A stretch of DNA of 64,000 bases from Pelodera strongyloides (taxonomy: Eukaryota; Nematoda; Chromadorea; Rhabditida; Rhabditidae), in the NCBI GenBank assembly GCA_036852015.1, contig JAANDG010000262.1, positions 1 to 64,000 of the forward strand, given 5' to 3'. The notes under the pieces were generated by a model. It ran no database searches, had not been told where the DNA came from, and worked only from the letters and a program-made list of their open reading frames with translations. Positions 12,263-26,226 of the stretch are shown here, piece by piece (position 1 is the stretch's first letter; each line of letters opens with the position of its first letter). Position numbers and translations under genes: made by a program.

Positions 12263-14563
12263 TCGGATACTCACACGCGCTCACACACAAAAAGGATTAC
12301 TATTGTGAAAGGGGGAGTTTACGCCCAAGGTTAAGTAAGCTAGCCTTGTTAGATACGCTGTCGTTGTTCACAATCTTAATACATACATCTTTGGGTATTT
12401 AATCGAAAACTCCATTAGGCCTTTGAGGGTCTCATAAAATAGGCGCAATATCAGCCGCACATGAGCAACTTGTAATTGAATCCGCGAAACTCGTGTTAAA
12501 CGAGACCCAAAAGTGGGCCTCACAAGGGTTTAGGGCCTTAAATACAAACACTTGAGGCCCTAGGGCCCGAATAGGGCCAGAATTAGGCTACAGAACATCA
12601 ATTCATTTGCGCCACAGCAAACAGAGTCGGGGATTTCAATCAGACACATATATTACGAGTTTGGTTGGATGTTTCGCAACTTTTTCATGATTTTACTATT
12701 TTGACAAGTATGTGTGAATGCTGGAAGCACACATAAGATGTCCGGCGGACCAATCAATATAAAGAATCCGAGCGTTCATCCCTTGTATCATAGTGATTGT
12801 TAGATTAGTAAAGGTTATAATTGTTCCTAGCCTGTACCGTAGGTTATATATCACAACTCCATGACAGTACCGTCACTCTTCTCCAGATTCCCATAGATTT
12901 TCAAATATGTTCACTAATGTGGTTAGACAGCTGTGTAGTGACTCCCCGCCGAGTTCACCCATGCTCCCCGCGCCTTCACACTCATTTTCCATGTGTTATA
13001 TGCTTATTTTACCGCCACGCTTTCCTTTTCCCATGTACAGTACCGTAGGGTAACATCTGTTTCAGCAGGGCATTGATGCTAATTGAATACTAGTATAAAT
13101 CAGCTTTCATTAGACCAATAAAGATTCTCAGCGCGCTGATTTATAAGTTTCTTCAGGCCATTTCAAATGATACCCAGAGTAGGTTTGTGTTTCTACAGTA
13201 AACACAGTATAATGGATAGTCCCCAACGAATCATATTCCATAAAATCATTCACTACACGACACTACTATACGCGATTAAAGACTCGGTCGCACAGCGGTT
13301 GGTTGATGCAAGAGATTGTCTTTGCGGATTATAGCGGACTTCTTATTGGCGAGGCCAGTTTTCCCTCGCAAAATCCTTTCTGACTAGCAGGTATCGTAGT
13401 CAGAACAACGCTCAACAAATCGGTCCATCTTCTCTCTAAACATTGCCCTCGCTACAGTATCCAGAGTGCTGAGGTGCGCTCTCGAAAAGCACTGCGCGCG
13501 CTGCGTATTTAGCGCGCGCCGACTGGATCTCTACACAATAAATGTGTATACAATTGAATAGGTACTGCGAATCCTATTTAGGCTTTGGAGCGGATTTAGA
13601 GGATTTTTAATATAAGGGGCGTAGTGTTGCTTTAGCCTTTCTTAAAATATAAGAAAGAAGGTATTTCGTATTACTGTAAAAGTACGTTAAAGAATTTTGG
13701 CTACAAGGAAATTACAATTACATGTTTTCCGGTATTTCCATTTCATTTATAGTATTATTCCTTTGGCCTTATCAAATGATTCTTGCGGCACTGTTGTTTT
13801 AACATTTAGAGAGTGTTTATTATCTAATCAGTGACAATAATACAGTGGTTGTTTACTCATATTTACCACACATCTTGTTTTCGTCATATCGTTCTTTGTG
13901 TGTATTTATTTTATTTTATTTTATATAAAAAGTTTTATAGAGAGTCGACATTCCAGTCAAAAGAGTAGAGTAATGCACTCTATGTATATTGATCCCCCTA
14001 TTCTTTTATACAGTAACGCGTAGCGCAATCCATTTGGCGCGTGCAGCGCGCGCCTCCCAGCTGGTAATGGTTGGTGTGTTTCAGTATTGGTGTGCATCGC
14101 AAAGGGTCGACACCTGTCATGATTGATAGCCGACCACTTTGGTGCTACCATATTTACACCATTGCCAGGGTACCGGGGTAAAATTTTGACAATGTGATTT
14201 TTTGAGATTTTCGCTGTTCTAGATGTAGGCTGGTGGTCAAACTAGCCTCAGTCAAGTTTATATGATACTCAGTATTCAATAATCAATGAATACATATCAA
14301 TACAAGTACCCTAAAACTTGTTTCCTTCGAATAACATGTTGATTACATCACCTATCACATCTATAAATTATCCTTTTTTGTATTAATTGTCTATCATTAC
14401 ATCTCGATTGTACCAAATTTTCGCGATAAAATCATTAAGGTTAGAGGTGGTGGTACGCGAGAATCTAGCCTGAGTTTTATGTCATCAGTACGAGCACCAA
14501 ATTGTGGCATATGTTATTTTTTGCGTGGCGACTTGATTTCGAGACGAGATAAGCATTTTATAG

Positions 14564-14827
14564 CCCATTTTTTTGGTGGAGGACACGGGAGCAATGTTAG
14601 AGGCCATAATTAGATTAGAGACACAAATGGTAATTGGCAATTGGGAATACTTAGGGAAATACCCAAATAAGGGTTTTATTTTAATTCAACGTTTATGGAC
14701 TACAGCTTACACAAGTATACTGGAAACGCTTCACAGTAACCAAGCTTACTTACATATAGCACAAAAGATTCCTAACGACAAAAGCTTTCGAATGTCTGAT
14801 ATGCAACTTACGCTGTCGTCGGAGTAA
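14564..14827 (+). pseudogene. Orphan exon-like ORF with downstream poly(A) signal
   Basis: An open frame of 88 codons follows a TTTTATAG 3' splice-like site and ends in TAA, directly followed by AATAAA-type sequence (ATTAATAAATAT). It uses a balanced set of residues, including several tryptophans and tyrosines, unlike the low-complexity frames around it. A second frame, starting ATGTCATCAGTACGAGC at about 14480, runs into it and is offset by one base at a run of seven T's. I recognise no family. It could be a terminal exon, a relic of a transposon ORF, or chance. Confidence 0.3.
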
Positions 14828-15502
14828 TTAATAAATATATTTACTTAAGAAATATATTTTTGTGTCAAAACAATCCATCATTCTGTCACTTATCCTTACT
14901 GGCATCTACATAGCCAACACTCAGCTGTTTATTTATGTCTATTGGTAAGATGGTGGTAGATGATTTAGCGATTAATTATAATAACAAAAGAGTTGACACG
15001 TTCCCAGTTGACCATATGTTCTGAAGATTGTCTGGATTTATATTATGATATAAACACTTGTTATGGTCAGTGTCACTTTATAAACACAAGATTATGATTA
15101 GTCATCGATATAAGCAGTGCGCGAGTAGAACTGTTTATTTTTTATGCAGATGTCAATCTTCAGTTATATTGATTTACAACAAGTGTTAAAGAGTTTACTA
15201 TTACCAAAATATTGTGATCAGTTTGTACTCAATTGGTGCCTCGCTAAGCTAGTATACGTACAAAAACTTGTTGTAAACTCGATCAGGGTACAATACCAAT
15301 CTATACCTCTAGTGGTAGACTGTTAAGACTGGATATTTCCCTGATTTTCGGATCACTTATCCCTTTCATTGTATTCCAGAGGATGAGTAGATGGTGTGCG
15401 AGTGTTATATTATGATGATGCTCTTCCTATATAATCCTCTCCCTATACGGTCACATAATAGGCTATCAAAGCATTCTGTTTATACAGTTTGCACCACATG
15501 CT

Positions 15503-15574
15503 CTCTCCCTTTCTCTCTCTCTTTCTTCCTCCCTCCCTCTCTTTCTTCCTCCCTCCCTCTCCCTCTCTCTCTTT
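15503..15574. repeat. CT-rich microsatellite with CTTCCTCCCTC units
   Basis: It contains two copies of TCTTTCTTCCTCCCTCCCTC within a CT array of roughly 70 bp. Confidence 0.85.
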
Positions 15575-15912
15575 GAACACCACAAGATTATCGTACTATA
15601 TATAACTGTGGCTTAACGCCAAACTTGGTGATCTATTACCGTATTACATCATCTTAATGGTATCATTGTAGGGTCAACAATGGTATAATAGTGTGAACTG
15701 TATTCATCATAAATGCATTATGTAATGAGGTGCTAGCCACGTTTATTATCCTTTATTTATGTTTGAGATTATTATGGAAAGAAACTTACAGTCGAACACC
15801 ATGGGAGCTTATGTTATGTTTTCATTCAATACTACGAATACTATGTTATAGACTACAGACTACAGATAAAAATTAGTGCATAGCGTAAGATATAAATTGA
15901 CACTGAAAGATA

Positions 15913-15962
15913 GAGAAGAAGGAGAGAAAGAGAAAGAGAAAGAGAGAGAGAGAGAGAGAGAG
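15913..15962. repeat. (GA)n microsatellite
   Basis: About 50 bp of AGAGAA and GAGA repeats. Confidence 0.85.
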
Positions 15963-18554
15963 AACTTCTCTTGTGCTCCTAATGCTCGAGTTAGTAATTG
16001 AAACCCTTAGTCCGATTAGCCGGTGGCACTGAGATCTGAATACCATATAACGTGTGGGAACCCTAGTACAATAGCCAGCGTGGGAATCTCCGTGGAATAA
16101 TAATTGGCAATATTCTGCCCTTTCCGCGATAAGTTGGATGAAATTAAAGATTCCCCCAGATTCCGAGCATTGTTTCAATAGAATTGGACATTTGAATGGT
16201 AAATTAGCATGGGCAATTCGGTTAATTCATTCTGTACAAATCGAGAATATAGGACTTTTTGCTAGCTGAATTTCACTCTCCATTTCCACTAGATATCGTG
16301 AGAAAGTTAAATTTGTTAGCAGACGTCATGCTTTAGTCCTGCACTACGCTAAAATACTATGTACGACCTGAAAGGGGTGAAATGTGCATAGTTCTGTTTC
16401 GTACTCGTTTCACCAAAAGGAGTGCTTATAGTGGGGATTTTGTGAAGTGTTCTGCCCCTAAGTAACCACTTTAAGACTCCCGGGTTGAGTAATGTACTCT
16501 CTATTTGAAACAAGGCAAACAACAAGTATTTTAAAAGACTTTAGAAATTCACAGAAAAGTCAAAGAATGAAATTTCTAATGCTAGTGACGTAGTGACATA
16601 ACAGGTCCAGGCTCACAAAAATGCGTATTTACTTTTGCATATTTCACTGGTCGTTCGGTGCTAAGCTAGGCTAAAGGAGGTTTCAGAACATTGCTTTTTC
16701 GTTTGCCTGACCCTTTAAGCGTGTACTACTAGATAGTTGCAACATCTCCGGAAGTTTCCAAAATGTTGGCGCACATTTGGTTATTTGCGCTTTTCGAGTA
16801 CACCGTGTATGTAGACATGTGCTCAGCCACTCGACGCTGACACTGATACGATCACTTTTAGTGAAAAGATATGATTTCTGAGTGGTTGTTAAACAACAAC
16901 GATAAACACTCAAAATTCCCTGTTCACCAGGGGTTTTCGAGAGTTTTTCTTGCGTTAACAACTGTGTACAAGAACAAGCGAGCAAAAAGTTGGATCTTTG
17001 ACATCACTTGGGATTTAAAAAAAAAATTTCGGCGTTTTCAATCACATATATGCCCCACAACCCACAACCTTTCCCGGATACATTCCTGACCCCCAAAATT
17101 TGCATAAATAATCAAGTGATACCTCTGACTTGAATAGATCTTGTCCTCTATATAACACCTGTCACAAATCTTTGGCGGATTGTAATTGCCGAGTTCTGTG
17201 GTGCCAACGGCCACTAGCACCATGCCCCGAGTGGACACCTCCAGGGTACGGACAGTTCTTTACAAGAAAGGAGCACAAAATGGTACCCGCTTTCCCCCAG
17301 GGTACCGACCACACTCAGGGTACATTACCGGTGAAAAGGGTACCTACCCGACTTCCGTCAATTCTGACATCAGTAGTTCTTTGTCGGCCTACTTCACAAG
17401 GAGATCTATATTCGAGATTGCCTTCTACGTCGGTGATGGTTTACATACCCTATATGTTAGTTTGGATTTACACATGTAATTTTAGATCTTTTCTAATGTG
17501 TAAGTGTATTATTCTAAAGGCGCATCATAGAAAAGGGGGCGTGGCCTCCGGGCTAATCGTTCCCGTTTTTGTGGTCAAAATTCCACATCTCCGAATAGCG
17601 GTTCGTCTTGTTGGGGTAAGATTGAAGGTGCATCGTTTTCGCCTTCTCTTCTCTAATCTCTCAGATCATTTCCCTCTTTTCTCTCGATCTGTTGCTCTTC
17701 GTATGTATATTAGAACCTCATTGAGGTTGAGCGAGATAGTGTTCGACGAGGAGAGACCGAGGCGTGAAGAGTGCTCAGAGATTGAGGAGATCGAGAGGGT
17801 CGAGGCGGAATCGGTAGCCCCGCCCATCAGTCAGTCGTAGAATCAGCGGCTGCGTCGACATTTTGTACGACAAGCTCTTTGGACCACCACTACTCGGTGT
17901 CAGATTTTGCACCACTATTTGAAGCAACTACGGTAATTCTAGTTGTCAGATACTTGGTGTCGGCCTCGTGGTACTTGTTGTACTACAAGGCGGATCTTTG
18001 TACGCAGACTATTCGTCAACGTTCCAAAGCCAACTTTCATATTTATAAGGTTCCCTTTTGATTTAAACTGTATATTAAGTCCGTGAGTCAGACTTAATTG
18101 CTATTCAATTTAATACGATCACTATTCATGTTCTAATTCATATTCATATTCAATTCTCTTACTCACTGAGATACCGTAGTTTATTCGAGACTCAATTTCA
18201 ATATGTTGAAACCAAAAATCAATAAATTTCCCATATTTCGCCAAAAATCCTTTCAACATCATATCAGTTAACCACACGTTTTATGGAGCCGCTTTTCTAT
18301 TTGCCTGCCAAGTCCATAAGCCTTTATGAGTAATCGCATTCGTATGACAATGTTTGCATACACATCCTTATATGCGCGTGAATGTCGGTTAATACCTCAT
18401 GTCAACATTGTAGTGATATCGTAAGGCGAGGATTTTCTCAATTTCCTATGTTGATCTACCAGCTTATAGCACTTTATGGACAACGTGATAGTATGTCATT
18501 CGCTTTACCAATGCACCAAAACTTAGGGTTGGTGCCCTAAACAACGTAAAAAAC

Positions 18555-18617
18555 GGTCACCAAATGGTCAGTGACCGGTCATCAAATAGCCTTTTTGGTA
18601 AAACCATTTGGTGGCCG
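18555..18617. other. Inverted repeat around CACCAAATGGT
   Basis: GGTCACCAAATGGT and ACCATTTGGTGGCC form arms separated by about 35 bases, and the loop holds another CCGGTCATCAAATAG copy of the same word. It is probably a small palindromic repeat. Confidence 0.5.
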
Positions 18618-18923
18618 GCATAGGATGCTTTTCTGAGGTCTGTGCAATTATTCCGAGTGCCCTACCTACCGTACATCCTCATTATTTCAAACCCCCACAA
18701 ATTGTTTTGCGGTCTCGGCGCGAAGAGAAATTGCCCATCATGATTTTGCCGGTGTGAAGTGTGAAAAAGCTGCGATGACAAGCAAACGACATGTGTTTGT
18801 GAGCAGTTTTCACTGTGTATACAGACGATCCCCGACAGATAGCAGTTGCCTCACAATTGCGCCCATTTTTCAGATAAAACACATCCAGCTAGAGCTATTC
18901 TAGGTCCTAATATAATGATTTAA

Positions 18924-19097
18924 AGCGAAATACCGGCCGGTTTTTGAAACGCGTTGAGTACCCCAGCTTTCTTATGCAGCATATGCCAATGAACATTAAT
19001 TTGAATAAAAAATCGAGTTAAGTTTGAGTAAATTAGCATGAATACGCAATGATTCAGTTGTCCACGATGCGTTTCAAAAACCGCCCGGTATTTCTCT
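18924..19097. mobile_element. TTAA-flanked miniature element, subfamily A
   Basis: TTAA borders both ends. The left arm is AGCGAAATACCGGCCGG then TTTTTGAAACGCG; the right arm is GCGTTTCAAAAACCG then CCCGGTATTTCTCT. The centre has TTATGCAGCATATGCAAT-like sequence and AAAAAATCGAG, as in the copies at 27610 and 60810. It is non-coding. Confidence 0.82.
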
Positions 19098-20294
19098 TTA
19101 ATATTTAATATTTTGCGCTAATTCCGAAAATATTATGTCTATTTTGCATAATATCATAATGTTATTTTTGTAAACAACCTCCTATCTTCCAATATTAATG
19201 ACAGAAATTCTCACACTTATCCTCTACAATAAGATGGTTCAATTTCGCGCCAAACTATTAATATGGCACCTTAGTATATGAAGCTGGAGCATACGCATTT
19301 TAACGACTTCGATTACGGTCGTTTGTACAAATTATATAGAATTACTTGAAGTACTGTATCTAATTCGATATTTCCTCTAACAATAAGAGACCTTGCTAAT
19401 AGTTTGATGGAATCTAACGCTGTTTTGGTATATGTTCGCACACACCAAAACATGAAGATACGCCGCGGGGTAATTATTTCATTAATGAACACCGTATGTG
19501 AGAGCAATCAGAGGAAGGACGGTTGTGAATAATACCCACTAGTGTAAACATTATAAGAGACATTTGCGAGTTACACAGTCTATTAACGCATTTCAATGAA
19601 ATTAGTTTACTGTTAATATTTTCAGTTTTAAACATTGTAACATCTAACATAAGAATTTTTTGTGTAACTATACTTTGTAAGTAAAATATACGTCCCTTAT
19701 ACTTATATAGTGTTCCACTAAATCGGCATTTCGCTCTCGAAGCAAAGAGACAATTCAGACATAAAGTGGAATAAAGTTAGGTGATAGAGCGTGTGAAAAT
19801 AGGAAATGCGCTTTTGTCATCAAAATACCGACTATTATTTTTATGAGTTGCGCGGGCTCAAGTTCAAAGGCGAGAATAAAATAAACAAAGGAAATTTATG
19901 TAAATATAGCTAGTTGAGAACTTGAGGTACTGTCAGCAAGTATTCAACAATTGTCACTTGTAAATATTGTCTGTCATATTGTCAGTTGATGCTACCATTG
20001 TTATTTTGTCACTTTTAGCAGTGTGCTTGTATGTACATTAATCATGTCTTTGTGCTCGATGTCATACGACACAATTTACAGTAATCAAGCACAATTTTCT
20101 GCCAAATTCGCGCTGTTCTCAAATAGTTGTTTTAACAAATTTTCTACATTGTTCCGCCTAAGGGGGTGGTTGACCCCCATCCTTTCTTAGATGTTTGACA
20201 ATGCAAAAGTTTGTCATTTCTGTGTAACCCATGTGTCTTATGTGCCGCCTTGTGATGATACGTTTATCAATTGATTGTAGACTGACAATTGTCA

Positions 20295-20317
20295 CTTTCT
20301 CTCTCTATCTCTCTCTT

Positions 20318-20350
<33 letters not shown>

Positions 20351-20374
20351 TTCTCTTTCTCTCTCTCTCTCTCT
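20295..20374. repeat. CT microsatellite
   Basis: About 80 bp of CT repeats broken by TTTCT steps. It is immediately flanked by the inverted words TGACAATTGTCA and GACACTATCATTGTGAC. Confidence 0.9.
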
Positions 20375-21354
20375 GACACTATCATTGTGACAAGATAGTG
20401 GTTGATAAGTTGTAGAAAAGACATCATAAACAGACAAGAGGAACCATGCCCTTTTACAAATAGAATGATTATTATAAGTGGAACACATCGTTTGTCATTG
20501 TCACTGTCTTCTTACTCTAAAAATGACAACATTGTTCTCACTCTTACAAAAACAACTATTTTGATAACAAGCGAGTTACATTAATCCCTGCGATGTAGAA
20601 AAATCTAGCTCGGTTTTTTTCGTGGCTCAATGCCTTCAGGATTTCTTATTTAGTTTTACACCACATTCCACTACTAATTCGTAATTTTACTTTTTCTTAT
20701 AAATTTAAAACTTCTGAAACCAAACTCCACACTGTGTTATCTCATTGTGATAGCTACCAGTTTTTGACAGTTCCTCCTTTTTGAGGAAATATTTGGATTT
20801 ATCAGCGAATCAGTGTGTTGAATTTTTATTTTACTGTAGATTTATGTGTAAAAGAGCATGGTAATTTATAAAATATCCTGATTTTATCTTGTTCGAATGC
20901 TGAAAAAGAGGCGTTCTAGCTGGTCGGCTCTTGTCCGTTTCATTTGTCGATTTGTATCAATTCATATCAATTTATCCGCTTCTTTTGTTCGTATTAATGA
21001 CGAGATATAGCTCGTTCAATATCTCCCTAATTTTGAACAGAGAAATCCAAATAATTCGTGTTGCATTGTCCATTATTATTCCAGTTTATTGTCAATTTAC
21101 TTGAACATATTTTTGAAGTTACTTTTTACAACACAGTTATTTAGTAATACAAAATCTATATACTTTCAAATTTGTTCATTTTTCCGATATATGCGAACAC
21201 GACTCGCATATCTAATGGATAACATTGCCTATATATCCCGAAATCTGTGTTGTAGTATATTATACTCATCTTTATTTTAAAGATGTCGCTTATTTTAAAG
21301 GTGTATGCATATTCGTTTCTACATATGTTCACATCCTCCCCTCATTAATCTTAT

Positions 21355-21490
21355 CCGAAGCGGTGCGAGATCTCCGCGGGCGGATTTCCCGACGCGCGGC
21401 TACAGTACACCGTGGCCAATGAGCGCGCGCGGTGGGCGGGGCTTGTTCGACAGCATGTTGAACACGTCGCCACGCCCCCATGGTTTTGTA
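21355..21490 (+). promoter_or_regulatory. GC-rich candidate promoter region of the Iroquois gene
   Basis: A GC-rich island in AT-rich DNA about 1.3-1.4 kb upstream of the first Iroquois ATG. It contains a CCAAT word (GGCCAATGAG), a GC box (GGTGGGCGGGGC) and an inverted one (CCACGCCCCC), with CG dinucleotides well represented. A second GC box (TTAGGGGCGGGGCC) lies near 22422, 355 bases upstream of the ATG. The promoter role is inferred from composition and position only. Confidence 0.4.
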
Positions 21491-22779
21491 ACAACAAGCG
21501 TGTGGAGCAAGGAGGCCGTCTCTCTCCCGCCGCCTAGTTGTCTGCCACATCAGAGTCAGAGTGCCAGACGACCAGAGAGTTATCTCTATTATCGCCTCAC
21601 TACATGCTCTCTCACTCTTCACTCTGCTTATCTCTCTCCTCTTATCTCTCGTCCATCTCTCTTCTTTAGGACTCTGCTCTCTCTTTCTCTCTCCGTTTAG
21701 TCGTGCAAACCAAACCACTATTCCCGGATGCATTATTTTCAATAATCTTTTCCAAGAGTTTCTCAAATTACATCCCTCTATTTTTCGTGTTTTTAGGAAA
21801 TTACAAGCTATTGAACACTGTTTTTATATCCTAATTTATACCAAATATGCACTTTTCTTATTTATTTTATTGTAATAATACGACAATAAGTATTCCACAT
21901 CCCGGAAACACAAACCTTGACTCACAAAGGGAAAAAGTGATAATATTTTAAACAGCTCGTAAATTTGTCCCCTTTCAGCCATAAACATTTATTGCTTTGG
22001 ATGTTTTATTTTGTTTTATTGGCTTTTGAGTGAGATCTTTGCTAGATTTTAGATTTTTATTCAGTTTCACTTTCTTTTTATTCTTGCAACGCTCGGATGA
22101 TATTTCTATAAAACTTTCCATATTGACTAGCGAAGTTGATAAAACAAAAATTGAAAACAATATTGTTTATTTACTCAGGTGAAATCCTTATTTCAAAAGG
22201 CAGGCTATTGTTCTTTTGGTAAACTGACCATAAATTAAAGGAAAGTCCGTGTCTGGCAGTATTTTGCATAAATTTAGCACAGATACTAGAATTTGAATTT
22301 GAACGGTGTGCCTTGAGTTTAGTTCCCATACTCATCCCCTTACACAGGTGGTGTTTGCGCTTTCTCAGCAAAGCGGTGGGAACATACATATATTAGTTGT
22401 TATTTTGATTGTTAACTAATTAGGGGCGGGGCCTTATGTTAGTTGCGTACACTGCCTACATCATTTCTCGTTGAACACTACATTCTTGAGGCAGCCGGGC
22501 CTCTTTGCTCTTTCCTGTATCCTAAAACATAATATATCTGAATTTTATGTTTTCTTCCGTTCTTTCCTTGTAAAACGACGTTTTCTTTATTTTTTTCGAA
22601 TGTTTACATCCATGCCGTAAGTATGGTGAAAATAATTGCAAAATGTAATAATTACCTATTCTCATTCCAGATCCGTCCATCTTCTCTACGGGTTTTCCGT
22701 CTACTAACTAAGGTCTCCTCTCTGAGACTACTCTGAATCTTTTCCCTCTCCTAGAACCATTCAGTCTCTACAGCAGGCT

Positions 22780-25700
22780 ATGGCTTTCCCGGCCTTTAAC
22801 CCAGCACAGGTTGGTTGAATTTTGTATTCCAGAACTACAGACTATAGACTGAAATTCATAATCATTGACCAGACATTAAACTACGAACTACAACTTCCAT
22901 CTAGTTTCAGTTGTTGGCCGCCAGTACTGCGCCAAGTACACCATTAAAGCCAGAGGGCTCGGATATCCAAGCGGATGCTATACGGTATCTGGCCGCGGGA
23001 GGACCCCTATTTCAGGTGAGGATTACTGTAAGTAAAGGTATATACCAGTTATTGTCTAATTCATTCACTGTTAGACTCTTATTCAAAAATATTCAGGGTC
23101 TGCCCGGAGGCTTCCCAGGAAACGGCGGCCTACCTGGCCCAGATGCTTTCCGCGCGCTAGCCGCCCAGTCCGGGCTCCCGTTCCCAATGATGTACCCGGG
23201 AATGCAGCCGGTAAGTATTACCAGCCTTTTACCCGTGTATGTTTATATTAGGGAAGTTTCCTCAGCTCAGTTTTACCCATGATTGGTAGTTTCTACTTTC
23301 CCTAACTAAAAAAACGCGCCAAAACTATGCACTCTTCAATAGATTATATAATAGTCGTATGTGTTTTTGTTCCAGCAGTCACTCACTCGTTTTTTCCGTG
23401 TTATCTTGATAAAAAATCTCTGCGAAATGGAAAATGCGCGCAAAATTACGATTTCGAGCACACACACACACATTCAATTGTTAGGTGGTAGTAAATCATG
23501 AGGACGTCTCATCAACCAGTATACCTTGGATTCTCTCTCTCTCTCTCTTTATCTCTCTCTTTATCTCTCTCTTTATCTCTCTAGCTCTCTCTCTCTCTCT
23601 TTATATTTCGTACCGGATATCGCAACTCTCTCTATTCTATCCTGGCAATCTGCCACTCTTTTTTTTTTTAAAGAAAGATTAATTACTTATTCCCGTCTGT
23701 ATCATTTTCATATTATTTTAATGAACTACGAAGATAGTAGATAGGCAACTGGTGCCAATTAAAACATTTTTTTTTTTGGGAAAAAATCAGTCGAAAATCA
23801 CAGGGTACAAATTTGTATTATCTGTAAAAGTTCCCTGGTAAATAGACCTATGCAATTTCGTTTTCCGTTCATTACATACACGAAAGATGTGTAGAATGTT
23901 CAATTTCCTCAGTTGTCAGCGTCTCGTTTGAATTCGACTGAAATTTAATGTCCCGCCGCGGTGTTTGTGAATTTTAAGTAGGTGCCGGGCCCTTATCTAC
24001 TCTAGGCATCATAATTGCCTTAGGACCCCGCGTTTTACCGCCTTAGGGTCCAACAACCCTATGTATTACAATTTGTTGTACTTTATATCTTATGGTCAAG
24101 ATGTTTCTTGTAAATTAGCATATGTTACGAAATTAATGTTAGTTCCTTCCCCGCGCTTTAATTACAATTACCCATGTAATTATCGCTCTCCTATTGGGGC
24201 ATTCCAAATTTCAATTATAACTTGTTTTCAACCATGTAGACATGGCCCTCATTTTGGACACTAATATTGTGGCCATGAAAACTACGGTAGCAGGTCCTGA
24301 GACACAAAACAACAACGCGTTTATTTTACTCCAATTTTGCGTGGCTCTAAAAATAAGCTACACAACCATACAGTGTGAATATCGTTATAATATGCATTAT
24401 AGTTAATACTATGGGGATGCTGTGTGATGTGATCCCTGTGTTCTGTGTGGTGTAGCGGAATGTTGTGATGTAGATACAGTAACAGAAGTAAATCTATACA
24501 ATTTGAACTCAACATATCATGTTTTCAAACGGTCTTCCTTTTTATTGGATTTCAATTTCCCGCCGATTACTGTAGTCAAAGTAACAATTAGAACATGACA
24601 ATGTCACGCGGGGCTTTTTATCTGTACAAAGTGATACATAAGTTCATTCGGCGAAACTTTTCACGCGTGACCGCAACATCAATGATGTTGTAACTTTCGC
24701 TGACTCATTTGATGTCAAGGGATTGACATAGCGCAATGGTATCGTCCGCTATTCTAGGAAACATATCGAGTGTTCGGATCCGGGTCACTGTCAGTATCAA
24801 TCTCGCAACATTCTTTCTTTCGCCTGTCGATCCGTCAAAGTGTTTTGTTATCACGCGGATACGTGTTCTTTCTCTGATTTCTCTCGATATCACACCTTAT
24901 CTAATCAATCAATATCACTATGACTTCTTTTCCTCTCCTCAAGTTTCACACTCTCTGCTCCAGAATCTCATGTTTATCCATCGTATTGTTCCGTATATTG
25001 CCCAGAACACGATATATCTCATTCTCAATCCCAACCTTTTCATAATTATAGGTGAGGCTGTTCCCGCAGACCAATACATATAACCATCAATCACCAGTCT
25101 TGCTTGATATCCTTGATAAGACTATAATCACTAATCATAGTCTGAGAACTTGGAACCTATCCCCGCTTATGTCTACACAGGTCCACTAGTGAGCGCCTAA
25201 AAAACTGGGTCAGGCTTGCCACGAGAATTTGAGAAAAACATTGTTTTCTAGATTATGTACACATTTCTCTCCCGGTTAGTTAGAAAAACGTTTCTCACTC
25301 CAATCAAAACATTGATAGTTTGTTCAGAGAAACCCATGTGTGTAGACTGTTACAATGAGGAGTAGTGCCGCGTCTTTAATATATGTCCTTGGACAAAAAA
25401 TGACAAAACTTCCGCGAGACTCGGGTTTTCTAATAAAATAAGGAAAAAGTTCATTATAAATGGTAAAAACCAAATGCTGATTTTTTCCTTCAAAAAAAAA
25501 AATATGTGAACTTTACCACCCACCGAGCTGTAAGAAGGTATACTTTAGCTGTACATTGGTATGTAAAGGTTGTTAACCTTTTCACTGACTAAACTAACTT
25601 TCCATTGTGTTGAAAACAGAGATTTCTCTATAAATTTTCACTGAGTCCATGGAATTTTCCCTTCCTTTCGTTAAAGAATCGCCAGGAAAGGTCCCCCGCT

Positions 25701-26189
25701 GAGCTAAAACTGCGAGAACCAAGGTATCATACCAGACAGTTCATTGATAAACTTACAGTGAATGAAAAGATCACTTCCGGACCTATCATTTAACACCTAA
25801 ATCATGTCCCCTCTACCGTAACCCCAGCTGGAATGCCATGTGTCCGCGTTATAGAGTGCTATCCAACTTTCTCATGTTGGTTTTTGATTGATGCGTTTCC
25901 ACCGTCTTGGCCTCTATCTTTATCGTTGTGTTATCACGGCCTAACTCCTGTTATGCTTATTCCCGACTCTGAAACTGCTGAAACTTGATCGGAAACCCGG
26001 AAAGTGCCATGAAAATGCTCTGTAGAAGCTTAGTTTCCAGTTGTTTCCTACTATACTAACACAACAGTTTGTTCCCATGCAAAGTAGTGATGGGTGTTCC
26101 AAAGGGCTCTTCTTTGTGCTGACCTCCGAGTGTCTTAACTAATCCTAATGCCTAGTCAAGGAGTCTTAACCAGGAGGAGAAAAAGACCT

Positions 26190-26226
<37 letters not shown>

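Larger units (their letters stand above)
7573..21300. other. Intergenic block, no supported multi-exon gene
   Basis: About 13.7 kb with no convincing gene. It contains a pair of perfect hairpins at 7721-7772, a C-run at 8811-8824, several long CT/GA microsatellites, TTAA-type elements at 9811, 11922 and 18924, weak tRNA-like sequences near 11.23 and 12.19 kb, an exon-like ORF at 14564-14827, and an open frame of 236 codons at 17130-17840 that I could not support as a gene. Overlapping open frames in the 17.1-17.8 kb stretch reflect locally higher GC. Confidence 0.55.

Noticed and set aside
17130..17840. Open frame of 236 codons on the plus strand
   Set aside because: It overlaps other long frames, shows no domain, runs through low-complexity Leu/Ser/Phe and Glu/Arg stretches, and has no clear splice or start context. 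Local GC richness explains its length.
21329..21766. 145-codon minus-strand frame over the GC-rich island
   Set aside because: It is composition-driven, Arg/Glu-rich, lacks a domain, and overlaps the candidate Iroquois promoter.
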